Positions 31,790 through 43,084 of a stretch of 64,000 nucleotides of DNA are shown piece after piece. The stretch comes from Kalmusia sp. IMI 367209 (Eukaryota > Ascomycota > Dothideomycetes > Pleosporales > Didymosphaeriaceae): positions 372,001-436,000 of the forward strand of contig JAPEUQ010000003.1 of assembly GCA_027946365.1 (NCBI GenBank), in the 5' to 3' direction. Every line of letters starts with the position of its first letter. Positions within the stretch are counted from its first letter, which is position 1. Position numbers and translations under genes: made by a program. The notes below the pieces were generated by a model. That model did not search any database. It was not told the origin of the DNA and worked only from the letters and a program-made list of their open reading frames with translations.

Positions 31790-34276
31790 ATGTCAGGCAA
31801 TACATCCTCAAGGAGGTTTGGTTTGAGAAAGCCTTCCATCGAATACAAAGCGCACCAGGGCACTGAAGGGGGGAGACAAATACCGCGCAGCCGGGAGGAA
31901 AGATCAAATCGTCCTGACAACTATGAGACCAGGCTCTTACTAGGGAAATTACTTTATAAGGAAAAGAAATTCAGCGAAGCTAAAGAGGCATTTCGTCAAG
32001 CAGTGCGTACGCATGAGGAAATCTCCGGTTCAGACTCAGGGTGCACACTTCGATCTAAGCTCTGGCTAGGGAAGTCGCTCTGTAAGGAGCATGATAATGA
32101 AGCAATAGAGGTGCTACGCCAAGTAGTGCGCGGTCTTGAGGATGAATATGGACCAAGCCATTCACTCACGATTGTGGCTAAGTACTGGCTAGCAAAAGCG
32201 CTCGTTGGGGGACAGGACTATAGTGAAGCTGTGGAGGTGCTACGCCAGGTAGTGCGCGATGAAGAGGATGAACATGGACCAAACCATCCAAACACCGCTA
32301 TGACCAATTTCTGGCTAGGAAAAGCACTCTATGCAATGGAAAAGTATAGTGAAGCTGAGGATATATTTCGCCAAGCATTGCATGGATATAAGAAAAAGTT
32401 TGGACCAGATCATCGAAAAAAGTTTGAGGTGGCATACTGGCTAGGTCTCACTCTATATTCACAAAAAAAGGATAGTGAAGCTGAGGAGACATTTCACCGA
32501 GCAGTGTATGATTTTGAGAGAATATTTGGACCAGACAATCATTTCACAATTAGCTCGAAATATTGGCTAGGGATAACCCTTTTTCAACAAATGCAGCATA
32601 GCAAAGCTGAGGAGATATTTCGCCATACATTGTACAAGTATGAACAGGATAAGCAATACTACGAGCACGCGATTGAAACTAAGTACTGGCTTGGGAGATC
32701 ACTCTACGAGCAGCATCAACATAGCAGTGCTGAGGAGGTGCTACGTCAAGCAGTGAGGGCGGGCGATGAAACATTTGGACCAGATCATTTAAAGACTCTT
32801 AAAATTAAGCACTGGCTAGGTGTTTTACTCTACGAAGAAAAGAACTATAGAGAAGCCGAGGATCTGCTTGGACGGGCACTACGCGGCCGAGAAGAGCAAC
32901 TCGGCAAAGATGACGAAGAGACACTAGAAACCATGCGCATGTTGCAAAAGTTGCTCCTGAGGTCCTCCCTCCCATCGCACACAAATGCTACTTTGCAGGG
33001 CGCTCTGGCGACTCAACTGAGCAGCTTTCTACAGGATGGTCAGGATCACAGGGAGTCTTATACCGACTTCGAAATTGCCGAAATATCGAGGCTTCTAAAA
33101 CAGGCCTATCCGCTCTGGGGCAAATTTCCACGGACGTATATTGTTCTTCGAAAAATTGGTCATACTGACCTTCTCGACGACTTTATCGATGCTGGATTCT
33201 CCGACTACTGGTTTCCTGTTACAGAACGAAATTTGCCAGGATGTTTACAACCAAGTGCTCGATCTGCCTTTGTCAACGCTCAAAATCTCGTGTTAACACA
33301 GTCACTAGACCTAGAAAGGGGTGAAAATGGGCAGCATTGCTATTTCAAGCAAGGGGACCCGCTCCCATTCGATACAAAAAGCATCCTAGGCAGCGGCGCA
33401 TTTGGCCAAGTCGACAGGATTCTCAGCCAAATCAGCTTCAGAGAGTACGCCAGGAAACGTGTATCTCGCGTCATCTTCAGGGGCCGAAGCAAAGACGTAA
33501 TCAAGCAGTTTATCGCCGAGATCGAAATTCTGAAGCGTCTCAAGCACGACCACATCGTAAAGTTCGTGGGAAGCTACACGGATCCTAAATCTATCGGCTT
33601 GATCATGTCTCCCGTTGCAGATGAAAATCTATCAGAGTATCTGGCCCGCACCAAGGCATCTAATTACCGGGAACTGCGAACCTTTTTTGGCTGCCTAGCC
33701 AGAGCACTTGAGTATCTGCATGAGCAGAGGATTCGACACAAGGATATCAAACCAAACAACATCCTTGTCCATAATGGCAATGTCCTGTTTGTGGATTTTG
33801 GCTTATCTCTCGACTTCACAGATGCAGATGGTAGTACCTCTATAAGCATGGTGAATGGGATGACTCCAAGATATTGCGCGCCCGAGGTTGCTCTGCAAGA
33901 GCCTCGGAATACAACGTCAGACATATGGAGCCTGGGGATTGTCTTTATGGAGATGATTGTTGTTTTAAAGGGCAAGACGACCCAGTACATGGACGAGTTT
34001 TTCGAACAGCATGGAACGCGGCAAGTGTATATCCGCTCAAACATGGCTACTTTGTCGGAATTCATGGCAGAGCTGGAAAGGATAGGAATGGCATCGGACA
34101 ACAGGGCGCTTAGCTGGGCTCAGCAGATGCTCTCAGCGGAGCAGCGACTACGTCCAACCGCAACTTCTCTCGTCACGTCCATTACGACGTTGGGTAAACA
34201 CGGGGAGGGAACAGGTTTCTGCGGGATATGTTGTATGTCTCCCGAGGAAGACTTTTCTGACTGGACGGACGAGTAA
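31790..34276 (+). CDS. TPR-repeat protein fused to a protein kinase
   Basis: Intronless 828-residue protein. Residues of about 45-400 form roughly eight kinesin-light-chain-type TPR repeats of about 42 residues with consensus like YSEAEE-FRQAV and FGPDH, then YWLG-LY. They are similar enough to suggest expansion by internal duplication. After a helical linker comes a Ser/Thr-kinase-like domain: Gly-loop GSGAFGQV (534-541), candidate ATP lysine Lys556 in ARKRV, catalytic loop RHKDIKPNN (Asp652; His-Lys-Asp in place of His-Arg-Asp), DFG at 669-671, APEVAL, and SDIWSLGIVFMEM. The key residues are present, so activity is plausible. In fungi such TPRs are best known from NLR-like and HET-related receptors; the direct TPR-kinase pairing suggests a signalling or allorecognition receptor, which is inference. 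The ATG at 31790 is the first in frame. Confidence 0.85.
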   Translation: MSGNTSSRRFGLRKPSIEYKAHQGTEGGRQIPRSREERSNRPDNYETRLLLGKLLYKEKKFSEAKEAFRQAVRTHEEISGSDSGCTLRSKLWLGKSLCKEHDNEAIEVLRQVVRGLEDEYGPSHSLTIVAKYWLAKALVGGQDYSEAVEVLRQVVRDEEDEHGPNHPNTAMTNFWLGKALYAMEKYSEAEDIFRQALHGYKKKFGPDHRKKFEVAYWLGLTLYSQKKDSEAEETFHRAVYDFERIFGPDNHFTISSKYWLGITLFQQMQHSKAEEIFRHTLYKYEQDKQYYEHAIETKYWLGRSLYEQHQHSSAEEVLRQAVRAGDETFGPDHLKTLKIKHWLGVLLYEEKNYREAEDLLGRALRGREEQLGKDDEETLETMRMLQKLLLRSSLPSHTNATLQGALATQLSSFLQDGQDHRESYTDFEIAEISRLLKQAYPLWGKFPRTYIVLRKIGHTDLLDDFIDAGFSDYWFPVTERNLPGCLQPSARSAFVNAQNLVLTQSLDLERGENGQHCYFKQGDPLPFDTKSILGSGAFGQVDRILSQISFREYARKRVSRVIFRGRSKDVIKQFIAEIEILKRLKHDHIVKFVGSYTDPKSIGLIMSPVADENLSEYLARTKASNYRELRTFFGCLARALEYLHEQRIRHKDIKPNNILVHNGNVLFVDFGLSLDFTDADGSTSISMVNGMTPRYCAPEVALQEPRNTTSDIWSLGIVFMEMIVVLKGKTTQYMDEFFEQHGTRQVYIRSNMATLSEFMAELERIGMASDNRALSWAQQMLSAEQRLRPTATSLVTSITTLGKHGEGTGFCGICCMSPEEDFSDWTDE

Positions 34277-35207
34277 AGCACACGTGTGATGCGTACTTGT
34301 GTGAACCTGGTACAGAACCGAAAGATTCCCTGATATTCCTGACAAAACTGTTTATGTTTTGTCAAATAATTTCTAATTCATTTTCCACACATCTCAATCC
34401 CACATTCATCCGTGGCCGTTATACGGAATTCTGACAACTAATTCAAAACCACTTTCTTTATACATCGAGAAAATCCTGAATCCATTCCCTGATCGCCACC
34501 TCCAGCCTCACCTAGCTATTGTTACAAATATTCTCTATTGATCATGCATTCTTTCCCGCGTCACCCTCATCGAGCAAAGCTACTTCGGCCAGCCCGCTTC
34601 CCAGCCCACCCAAAGACATCTAGTCCATGGAGGAGGACAGGCAGGCTCGGCCGGCTGATATGTGCACGTGGTTACGTGAGATGGAAGGTGGCAGGCATGC
34701 AGTGGGGTTCAGCTGAGGCGATGGGCAGGCGCGCACGTCGTTGCGGGGTTGGGAGCCTGCATCGAGGGGGAGATTGCTCGGACGCGAGGAGAAAAGAGAA
34801 GAAAGAGGAAGATGGCATCGCAGATGAGGGTAGGACGGGACATGGGCATGGAAGAGGGTGGCATACTCGAAAGCGATGTGTTTGGGGAAGGGGTGGCGAG
34901 GGACAGGCACGGGGAGGAATGCAACTGTTGAGTCTCGCGTGCAGTGAGACGGATAAGCAGAAAATCAGGCAAAGTGACATAAGCAAGCAGAATAAGGGAT
35001 GCGCTCCGGGTTGAAATACGAATTCTTTTGTGGGTGTAGATGGGAACCAACGCCGCTAGCCATGCTCTTACATGCATCAGCATGCATCAATGTAGGGTCC
35101 CTACGGTGCCTATGGTACATATAGTTACATCCAACAGTTCAACACGATACCGTACATAATTTGATTCCTCGGCAATTTGCTCCCGTGCATCTATCGGGAT
35201 GAGGAGA
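34277..35207. other. Intergenic region with strand-asymmetric purine-rich stretch
   Basis: No supported gene. Roughly 34680-34920 is G/A-rich on the plus strand, which opens long frames in several phases on both strands without any domain. Convergent 3' ends flank the region. Confidence 0.5.
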
Positions 35208-36223
35208 TTAGTCGATCTTCTTGATGCCGCGGCCGCTAATCTCGTGATTGTTGGCGGCATCCAGGTTGGCCTCTAGCTCGTCTGCATCCTCCAGACTCTC
35301 ATTCTTCTCGAGGTTGCGCGCAATCTCTTCGTTGAGTTCTGAAGATTCTTCGGCGGAGGGGTCTTCGAGGTCTTCGGGCAGGCGCAAGTTTTTGGCTGGA
35401 CGGTACGTGATCTGGCCTCTTTCAGCGAGCGCAAGACGCTCCTTTTGGCCTGCTTCACCGGCACGGCCGAGCACGCCGGCTATGACCTGGATGCAGCGGA
35501 GACTAGGCAAAGTCAGCGGAAGATCGACATGGTTTGCGAATGGGAAGCTACATACCTGTCGTCGTTCGCGGGGATAGGGTACGTGACCCATGTCGGATCC
35601 GCGTTGGTGTCGATGACACCAACCGTGGGGATGTTGTTCAGCGCACACTCGTGCAGCAGCACATAGTTCTCCAAGGGATTCAGGCACACGACCAGATCCG
35701 GCCGCAGCACCGGCCTATCATACAGCTGCTCCTCGAAACCAGAGACGTCCTCGTCCTTCTCGTTGACGACCTTGGTGCGACATCGCCCCAGGATCTGCTG
35801 GCCGTTCGTGATGCTCCCGGGGATCCAGCGCTCGAACAGGTGGTACCCCTTGGCTAGCTCAGCGGCCCTCACCACGGCGCGGTCCTGCCCGTCGCGCGTT
35901 CCAACGAAGAGCACAATGCCGCCTCTTTTGGACACCTCCTGAACCACTTTGGCGGCACGGCGCAGATGGGCGGCGGTTGCCTCGAGGGCGATGATGTGCA
36001 CGCCCTGTCTTATGCCGTGGATGTAGCGGGCGTTGGCGGGGTTCCAGAGCGACGTGGCGTGGCCCTGGTGGGCTTCGGAGGCAAGGAGGAGCTCGAGGGT
36101 CACGTCGGCGGGAGAAGGGGGATTGCTGAGCAGGGTATGTGGCTGGTAGTGCGGCGCGATGTCTGAGCCTAGCTTGCCAATCTGGGCCTCTGCGGTGTGT
36201 CAGAGCGAGCTTGTGAGGGAGGA

Positions 36224-36276
<53 letters not shown>

Positions 36277-36625
36277 GGAAAGGAAGGTGCGACTGACGCT
36301 GCTGCTTGTATCGGTAGTACTGCTCTGCGACGGACTCGGTGAGCTGGGCGGGAGCAGGCTCTGTTGCGGCGGACTCGGGGTCCAGCGAGGGGACCGGTCT
36401 GGGGGCTTGGGCATTGGCGTTGAGCTGGGCCTCGAGCGAGTGCAGCTGCTTGAAGCTGTTGTCGGCGGAGGCTTCAATGGAGTCGACGTGTGTGGACAGA
36501 AATCGCCTGACGGGTGTGGAGGAGGACTGCGCGAGGGCGCGGCGGCCTGGACGTGTCAATTAGCATGCATCTCGACTTCTTGATGGACTGCTCGTACCCG
36601 CGCGAGCTACATGTCGTATTATCAT
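35208..36625 (-). CDS. MRP4: Mitochondrial small-subunit ribosomal protein uS2m
   Basis: 401-residue uS2m (yeast Mrp4) of the mitochondrial 37S ribosomal subunit. Four exons: 36598-36625, 36298-36546, 35556-36189, 35208-35502, with introns of 51, 108 and 53 nt. The tiny first exon gives MIIRHVARAG, which continues RRALAQSSSTPVRRFLSTH, a clear mitochondrial presequence. The S2 signatures are HQGHATSLWNPANARYIHG, GIVLFVGTRDGQ, GYHLFERWIPGSITN, PDLVVCLNPLEN, PTVGVIDTNADP and the VIAGVLGRAGE helix at the start of exon 4. An acidic C-terminal extension follows. Intron 2 carries a GA/CT microsatellite. Divergent from White Collar-1. Confidence 0.93.
36230..36273. repeat. (GA)n microsatellite inside uS2m intron 2
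   Basis: About 22 uninterrupted GA dinucleotides (CT on the coding strand). They lie inside intron 2 of the uS2m gene, upstream of its branch site and acceptor, so they act as an extended pyrimidine-rich stretch in the transcript. Confidence 0.95.
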
Positions 36626-37497
36626 GCTGCTGCTGGATGGACTGTTCGATGCTGTCCACGGCGGGCCTGCCAAAAAGTCGGGACGCGATGCTTGGCGCGG
36701 TCGCACGCGGAAAGTGCCGCCGAGCAGGCTCCGGGGCGCGCACGCAGCAGCACAACAGAACAACAGGGGTCGCTTGGTCGCTTGGTCGCTTGGTTGTGGC
36801 TGCTGCTTGTGCTTGTGTGGCCCAGCTGGAACGGCCATAGGCATCACCGCTCCAGCGCCGCCCGTTGGGAGCTGTCGCCGCGCCACCCTTCCCCCCCCGT
36901 CGCCAGCGCCAGGCTACACGAAACAAGTCGCATCCGGTAGCAGAATTGACGCGCCGTGTGAGGCTCCGGGGTCCTCGTACACCCTGCCGTGCCCTGCATG
37001 CCGCACCCGCTGTCGGTCGCATGCAAATCCGCAAAATGCCATGCGTCCCCACTCGGCCACTGCAGGTCTGACCTCTGACCCCGGCGCCCCGGCTGCTGCT
37101 GCGCTGCTGATGTGTTGCCGCCGCGGCGCCCGCTGAGACTCGCTGTGTGCGTCTTTTTGTCGCTACCTTAGTGTCCTTTGCTGAGATCCCTCGCTCGCCG
37201 CCGTCCGCCGCGCTTGCTGCAGAGGCTGAATCCAAGTGCCCCATCTCATAGTCTGTGTGCGTGCGTGCGTGTGTGTGTGTGGCCACGCGCCTAGCTGCAT
37301 CCAGTGCCCGGCCGACACACCACCGTTCCTTCGCCTTTTCCACCCCCAGGCGTTGTTGCCGGCCCTCCTGCTCCCCACCACCCATCCACCCATCCACCCA
37401 CCCCAAGGTCCTCAGTCGCCGGCCGCCGCGCCTGCAGCGAACCGATGCTCTCCCCGCCCAAGTCGACTCATCCGTTCGAGCCTGCCCGTCTGCGAGC
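36626..37497. promoter_or_regulatory. Divergent uS2m / White Collar-1 promoter and leader region
   Basis: 870 bp between outward-facing starts. A short alternating G-T/G-C tract lies at 37257-37280. The frame of White Collar-1 is open without a stop back to an ATG at 37255, although the sequence looks like an untranslated leader. Confidence 0.6.
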
Positions 37498-40400
37498 ATG
37501 AGCGGGTACTCCTACCCGCAGCCGCGGGGGACCTTTTCGCAACAAAGCAATGCGAACCCCATCATGGCCATGGCGGGCGACGACTTCACCCAGGCCTTCG
37601 CCGTGGGCCAGACCCAGTCGCTCGACGACATCGTCTCGTCCAACGACAAGGCGAACCGCCGCCGCAGCATGCCCGTCTACCAGACCGGCCAGGTGGGCAT
37701 CAACAGCCCCGACTCGCGCCGCTTCTCGTCCATGAACTTTGGCGGCCCCGGCAGCAGCTCCATGGACGACTTCCAATTCGACATGACAGCCACAGGCATG
37801 GACGGCGTCCTGCCCACCGCCAATTTCCCGCGCACCACGGGCGAGCTGCCAAACGACCGCATACCCGCCACCGACCTCGCCGTCAACACGCAGTTTTCCG
37901 CCCAAAATGCGAACTCGCCCTTCTCCACCGTCGCGAACGGCGGCTCCGCTTATGCCTCGCCCCTCCAGCACAACGGCTCGTTGGACATGGACTTGAGCCC
38001 GTACCCTGGTGCCGTGCCCATGTCGCTGGACATGAACGATGCGCTGGCCATGATGCCAAACGACATGAACATGTTTCCCAACACCGCCTTTGGTCCCGCC
38101 ATGATGAACTCTCCCGTCGCTCAGGATTTCGGTACGCAGACTTCCACCCCCCAAGACAGCAGTGTGCCGTCTCGGGACCAATATAGAAGTGATTCCTCGT
38201 CGAGCATTACACCGAATGCGCGCTCTAGCATGCCCACGAGAACAAGTGGTTCAGACCAGAACAACGTACTCGCCGAATCACAGCAGCTGAGCGAGAGTCG
38301 AACGCCCTCACACAATAGTAAAGCACAAGAACTAAGCCATGCCTCCCTGCAAAACCAGCAACCAGTTGCGCTCTCCCCGGCGCATCAAATACCCCAAGAG
38401 GGGTATCGAGAGGCGTCCTTTGCCAGTATGAACTTCCCGTGGCAAGCAACAGCGGGAGGATTTCCGTCAACCAAGAACAATAATCCTCACATGAAGACAC
38501 AGTTTAAAAATGCCTATTCTTCCACCGGCTTTGACATGTTAGGCGTGCTGATGCGCGTTGCAACTAGGCCTAACCCCCAGATTGACATTGGCTCCGTCGA
38601 CCTGTCTTGCGCCTTCGTCGTGTGCGATGCCGAGATGGACGACATACCAATCGTGTATTGCTCAGAGAATTTCGAGCGCCTCACCGGCTATAGTAAGCAT
38701 ATGATTCTCGGTAGGAACTGTCGTTTCCTTCAATCGCCGGATGGCAAAGTCGAGCCGGGCATCAAGCGGACATACGTGGATGACGATTCTATTTTATATC
38801 TCAAGAATACCATCACCGACCGCGCCGAAGCCCAGATCAGTCTGATCAACTACAGGCGCGGTGGCCAGCCATTCATGAACCTGTTGACCATGATTCCGAT
38901 CGCTTGGGAACCTGGGGGTGATGTCAAGTTCTTTGTGGGCTTCCAGGTCGATCTTGTCGAGCAACCAGGCTCCATGACCAACAAGAATCCAGACGGGTCC
39001 TATCGGGTCAATTATCAGCGTGGCATGTCCATGCCGAGCTACGTCTTTACCGACCACAAAATATCGCCTGAGCAACAAGGAAACACCATCACAAAGGACG
39101 AGGTCTCCAATGTTTTGGCCGCTTACGGATCCGCCGGAGACTCGGAGATAACACGACGGCTATGGGACAAGATCTTGTTGGAGAACACCGATGATGTGGT
39201 CCATGTGCTGTCGCTTAAAGGCTTGTTCCTCTACCTATCCCCCTCTAGCAACGCGGTGCTAGAGTATGATCCGAGCGAGCTTGTCGGCACCGCCCTTTCC
39301 TCTGTATGCCACCCTAGTGACATTGTGCCGGTTACCAGAGAACTCAAAGAAACAACCAGTGGCGCCTCTGTCAATGTGGTGTTCAGAATAAGACGAAAGA
39401 AGAGCGGGTACATGTGGTTTGAGGGCCATGGCTCCTTACACACGGAGCAAGGCAAAGGACGCAAATGCATCATCCTTGTCGGGCGTGAACGTCCGGTGTA
39501 TACACTCAGCAAGACAGTCTTACGCGATTCCGGGGGGATCGGTGACAATGAAATATGGACGAAAATGTCGACATCGGGCATGTTCCTATTCGTCGCGGCC
39601 AACGTGCGCTCACTACTTGACAGGCAGCCCGAAGATCTCGTAGGCACCAGCATCCAAGCGCTGATGCGACCAGATTCGAAGCAGCCGTTTGGCAGGATTC
39701 TGGAATTGGCGCGGACCGGAAGGAAAGGCGAGGTCAAACACGAGGTTATCAACAAGCGAGGTCAGGTGTTGCAGGCTTTCACCACCATCTATCCTGGCGA
39801 TGCCACCGCAGGCCACAAGCCTACCTTTTTGGTTGCACAGACGCGTTTGCTCAAACATTTGAGAAACAGCGCTGCACAACGACCGTCCTTATATCAAACC
39901 AAGAATAATTCTACCAACGAGTCGCAGGCGTCATCGATGTCTACCAATATGGGCATGGCGCAGCAGCAAGGATCGATTTCAGGGAGTGCTACTCCGCAGA
40001 CAATATCCTCAGATCATCGTTACATGAGTACAGAAGAACAAGCTGTCACATTTGCGGGTTCGAGTGGCCTTCAAATCGGTCACCAAGACGACTCGCTCGC
40101 CTCGGAAGACAACGTCTTTGATGAACTCAAAACAACGAGAAGTACAAGCTGGCAGTACGAACTCCGCCAAATGGAGAAGCGCAACAGATTCCTTGCAGAA
40201 GAAGTGCAGTCCCTGTTGGCGGCCAAGAAGAAACGAAAACGGAGAAAGGGTGCGGGGCAGTTGCAGAAGGACTGTGCGAATTGCCACACCAGGGCGACGC
40301 CAGAGTGGAGACGTGGGCCGTCCGGGAACAGAGATCTGTGCAATTCTTGCGGCTTGCGGTGGGCGAAGCAGGTAAGCTAACATTTTCCGCCGACGAACCC

Positions 40401-40715
40401 ATGAGATGGAATTTGTTGCTAACGAAGGAGCAGCAAGGCCGTGTCTCGCCCCGAACCTCGTCCGCGCAATCGGACAAGAGTAAGAAGAGCGTCTCACCGC
40501 GGCACACGCAGACCGTCCTGCCGAACATCATCCCGGAAACCGGTCAACAGCCCTCCATCCCCTCCACCCTGGCGCAACCAAGCAACGACAGCTCCAAACA
40601 CGATTCTCACGCAGCGAAAGTTGCCCGACTGGAAGTCGCCGCCTCGCAGGGCCACATCCCCGGACCTGCAGTCGATATACCTCCCAAGATCGAAGAGGGC
40701 GTCGAACCCGACTGA
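37498..40715 (+). CDS. wc-1: White Collar-1 blue-light photoreceptor and GATA-type transcription factor
   Basis: 1051-residue orthologue of Neurospora WC-1. With WC-2 it forms the light-responsive White Collar complex in the nucleus. Exon 1 is 37498-40371, the intron 40372-40433 (GTAAGC donor, GCTAAC branch) and exon 2 40434-40715. Order: Ser/Gln/Met-rich N-terminus; LOV domain about 345-480 with GRNCRFLQ, where Cys408 is the expected flavin-adduct cysteine; PAS-B about 560-665; PAS-C about 680-790; basic cluster KKKRKRRKG near 911 (likely nuclear signal); GATA zinc finger with Cys926, Cys929, Cys948 and Cys951 (C-X2-C-X18-C-X2-C, the White Collar spacing). The intron falls right after the finger ([12 protein letters not shown]). 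ATG 37498 ([11 protein letters not shown]) is chosen because upstream in-frame sequence is leader-like. Confidence 0.96.
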
Positions 40716-41579
40716 AGTGCCATCGCACTGGCCGCTTGTCACCAACCCCTCCCACCTTTCCGTTCCGGCTTATGCATCCTTTGCCTGAAATGAAACATAC
40801 AAGATACCCTTTACGCGATCTCTTCTTGTTTAATCTCCTTATCTACTTCTTATTTACATTACCTTTTGGTCCAAAACAGTATCTGACCAAGTCTTTGTGC
40901 CTCCGTCCATCAAGATGTCCATGTTCAGGACCGGAGCTTTCCTTGTAGTCTAACGTCACGTCGCCCGCTTGGTCGGGCTTGATGCCTTTTTTCTCTTGCC
41001 TGTCACGGCCTATGCTGGGGACCACCGGATTAAAGGAAAATGGTGTACATGTCATGCAGTGAGGGGGAGAGGGCTTTGTTGGGGGGAAAGAGTAGATGGC
41101 GTCGACGGGCGTCCGTTTACTGTGTACATACTCGCATACCAATTGTGGGGGCTTTGGAAGTTGTATGAAAAGCGCGCCGAGAGAGCAAGCGCTCCGTCAG
41201 TTGGGCGGTTAAGCATATCTTATCAAGATTCATGTTCGCTTGTATTCTCCTTGCCATGTGCGTGGGTACATTCTCTTCTTGTTGCGTTCGATGTGACGGC
41301 GGACGAGGTAGTAGCATATCAGTTGCATCTTAAACATAGACACTGAGTGGAATCACGCCCTCAGGCGCTTTTTACTTATTCGAGGTATCTTATCCTATCT
41401 TACTTTATCTTACTTTGTCGCCCATTCTGTCAAAACATGCACGCTTCCTTCGAGACAAAACACTTATTTTACATGGCCTGGACGCCGCGACCCCGGAACT
41501 ACAAGGTGGAGTATGGAAGATAATACAAGAGGAGAAGCGAGCCCATCATTACCGGAGAATCAGGAGGGAAGCGCGGAGC
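40716..41579. other. Intergenic region between White Collar-1 and MAM33
   Basis: About 860 bp between two convergent 3' ends. No supported gene; open frames at 40843-41142 (minus) and 40969-41346 (plus) overlap each other and have no domain. Confidence 0.5.
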
Positions 41580-42691
41580 TTACTCGACGAACGTCTTGAC
41601 GCCTAGATAGACACACGTTAGAGACCGTATAGTCCAGGACTTGAGGCACGAAAAAAAACTTACTCTCCAACCACCGAATGTACTCCTTCTGCTCCTTGTG
41701 GTCGATGTAGTCGGGGATGAACAGCGCCATCCGCGTGTTGATGCCGCGCTCCTCGAGATAGCGCTCAAGCAGCACCTGCAGGTCCTCGTCCAGGTTGTTG
41801 AACGGCGGGCCCGTGTACAAGGTGCGGCGGGCCCAGTCCTTCTCTGCTGTCGCAGGGTCCGCTAGTTCGGCGCTGGAGAAGTACCACAGATCTTCGATGA
41901 GGAAGTCACCGTCTTGGGCGGTGGCTTCGATGGCGAGGGCACCCTTGCCTTTACGCTCGATGCGGATGCTGGCGTGCGCGGGGAAGCCCTGCGAGGCATC
42001 GTCATCGTACTCATCGTCGAGCTCCTCGCGGTCGGCGGGTGCGACGCGGTCCTCGGGGGCTACGCGGATGTTGCCATCGCGGGTGTTGCCCTGGTTGATG
42101 GCGCCTTTGGTGTTGGCGCCGCCGGATTGGCCGTCCAGCACGTCGTCAACTTCGCCGTCGTACATGGCGCTGTCATGGTCTTCGTTCGCGATACTGTTGT
42201 TCAGGTCGGCGGTGGTGAAGGTGACGCGGATCTTCTCGTCGCCAAAGGTGCGGGTGAGAGTTACTTCTTGGTGGCCGGGCTTGTCTTCGAGCTGGGGATG
42301 GCAAATTAGTTTCGATGTTGCGAGGGGAGTGGGGATGTGCGTACCTCGAAGGCACTGTTCTCGAGGTATTCCTTGATGTTGGCGGAGAGGTCCTCGTCTT
42401 CCTTTAGGTCTTCCTCCATCGTGATCTCATTCTGCAGCTTCGCGACGAGCTCTTCCTTGACTACAATTTGTTAGCTAAAATAGCAACGGTGATTGTTGTA
42501 TGCGAACCATCTGATTCCTGTCTCCGGGCTGTCGAGATGTGAAAGGAAGCTGTGAGACGCGGGACCGCGGGTGCCCATGACGGCAGAGTAGCGACCGGTC
42601 TGAAAAGGGACGACTGCGGGCGGAGCGCTTTTGAAGAAAGACGGGCGGCAGACCGCGGAGCTGAGCGGGCAATATTCCTGAGGGCAAGCAT
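41580..42691 (-). CDS. MAM33: Mitochondrial matrix acidic protein Mam33 (p32/gC1qR family)
   Basis: 316-residue p32-family protein, an acidic trimeric matrix protein that supports mitochondrial translation and oxidative phosphorylation. Four exons: 42508-42691, 42345-42460, 41664-42291, 41580-41602; introns of 47, 53 and 61 nt join in phase. A presequence (MLALRNIARSAPRSAARLSS, then FHISTARRQ) is followed by the fold: VKEELVAKLQNEI, YLENSAFELEDKPG, VTLTRTFGDEKIRVTFT, an acidic loop with DDEYDDDA, DFLIEDLWYF, YTGPPFNNLDEDLQ and LERYLEERGIN. The last micro-exon gives SVKTFVE, the usual family ending. The GTTCGC donor of intron 1 is unusual, but its branch site GCTAAC and the phase fit. Divergent from the citrate carrier gene. 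Confidence 0.93.
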
Positions 42692-43084
42692 GATGGATGG
42701 AGAGACAGTATCCAAGTGAGATAGAGCTGTGGATTGGGAGACGGATGCGGTGCAATGATGTTTCCCAAGCTTTGGAACTTTTCGGCGCATAGACCACGTC
42801 TTGGCGGGGAAGCTCCGCGAGAGTCACCTCTGCCGCTGCCGCTATCGGCTCAATTCACTACTCAATTGAAGCGGAAGCTTTTTCTCCCCTTCGAAGGCCT
42901 TGTACGTCTTCTCGGTGCCTTCGTAAATTACTCGATTCTTGCAAAACCTCTCGAGCCATTCCTACCTTGGGTTTCTAGTTGCGACGCGCCTGCCAAAGAA
43001 GTACACGATACCTGACGAACGCTTTAATCCTACGCTATTTATCCTGCACAGCACACAGAGAACCAAGTGAGCCTTTGAGGCCTC
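42692..43084. promoter_or_regulatory. Divergent promoter of MAM33 and the citrate carrier gene
   Basis: 393 bp between two outward-facing nuclear genes for mitochondrial proteins. Probably holds both promoters; no element assigned. Confidence 0.55.

Noticed and set aside
34538..35083. Several open frames on both strands
   Set aside because: Caused by strong purine/pyrimidine strand bias; no domain or splice support.
37236..38186. 316-codon frame overlapping the start of White Collar-1
   Set aside because: Out of frame with the conserved LOV/PAS/GATA protein and lacks any domain; a GC-rich shadow.
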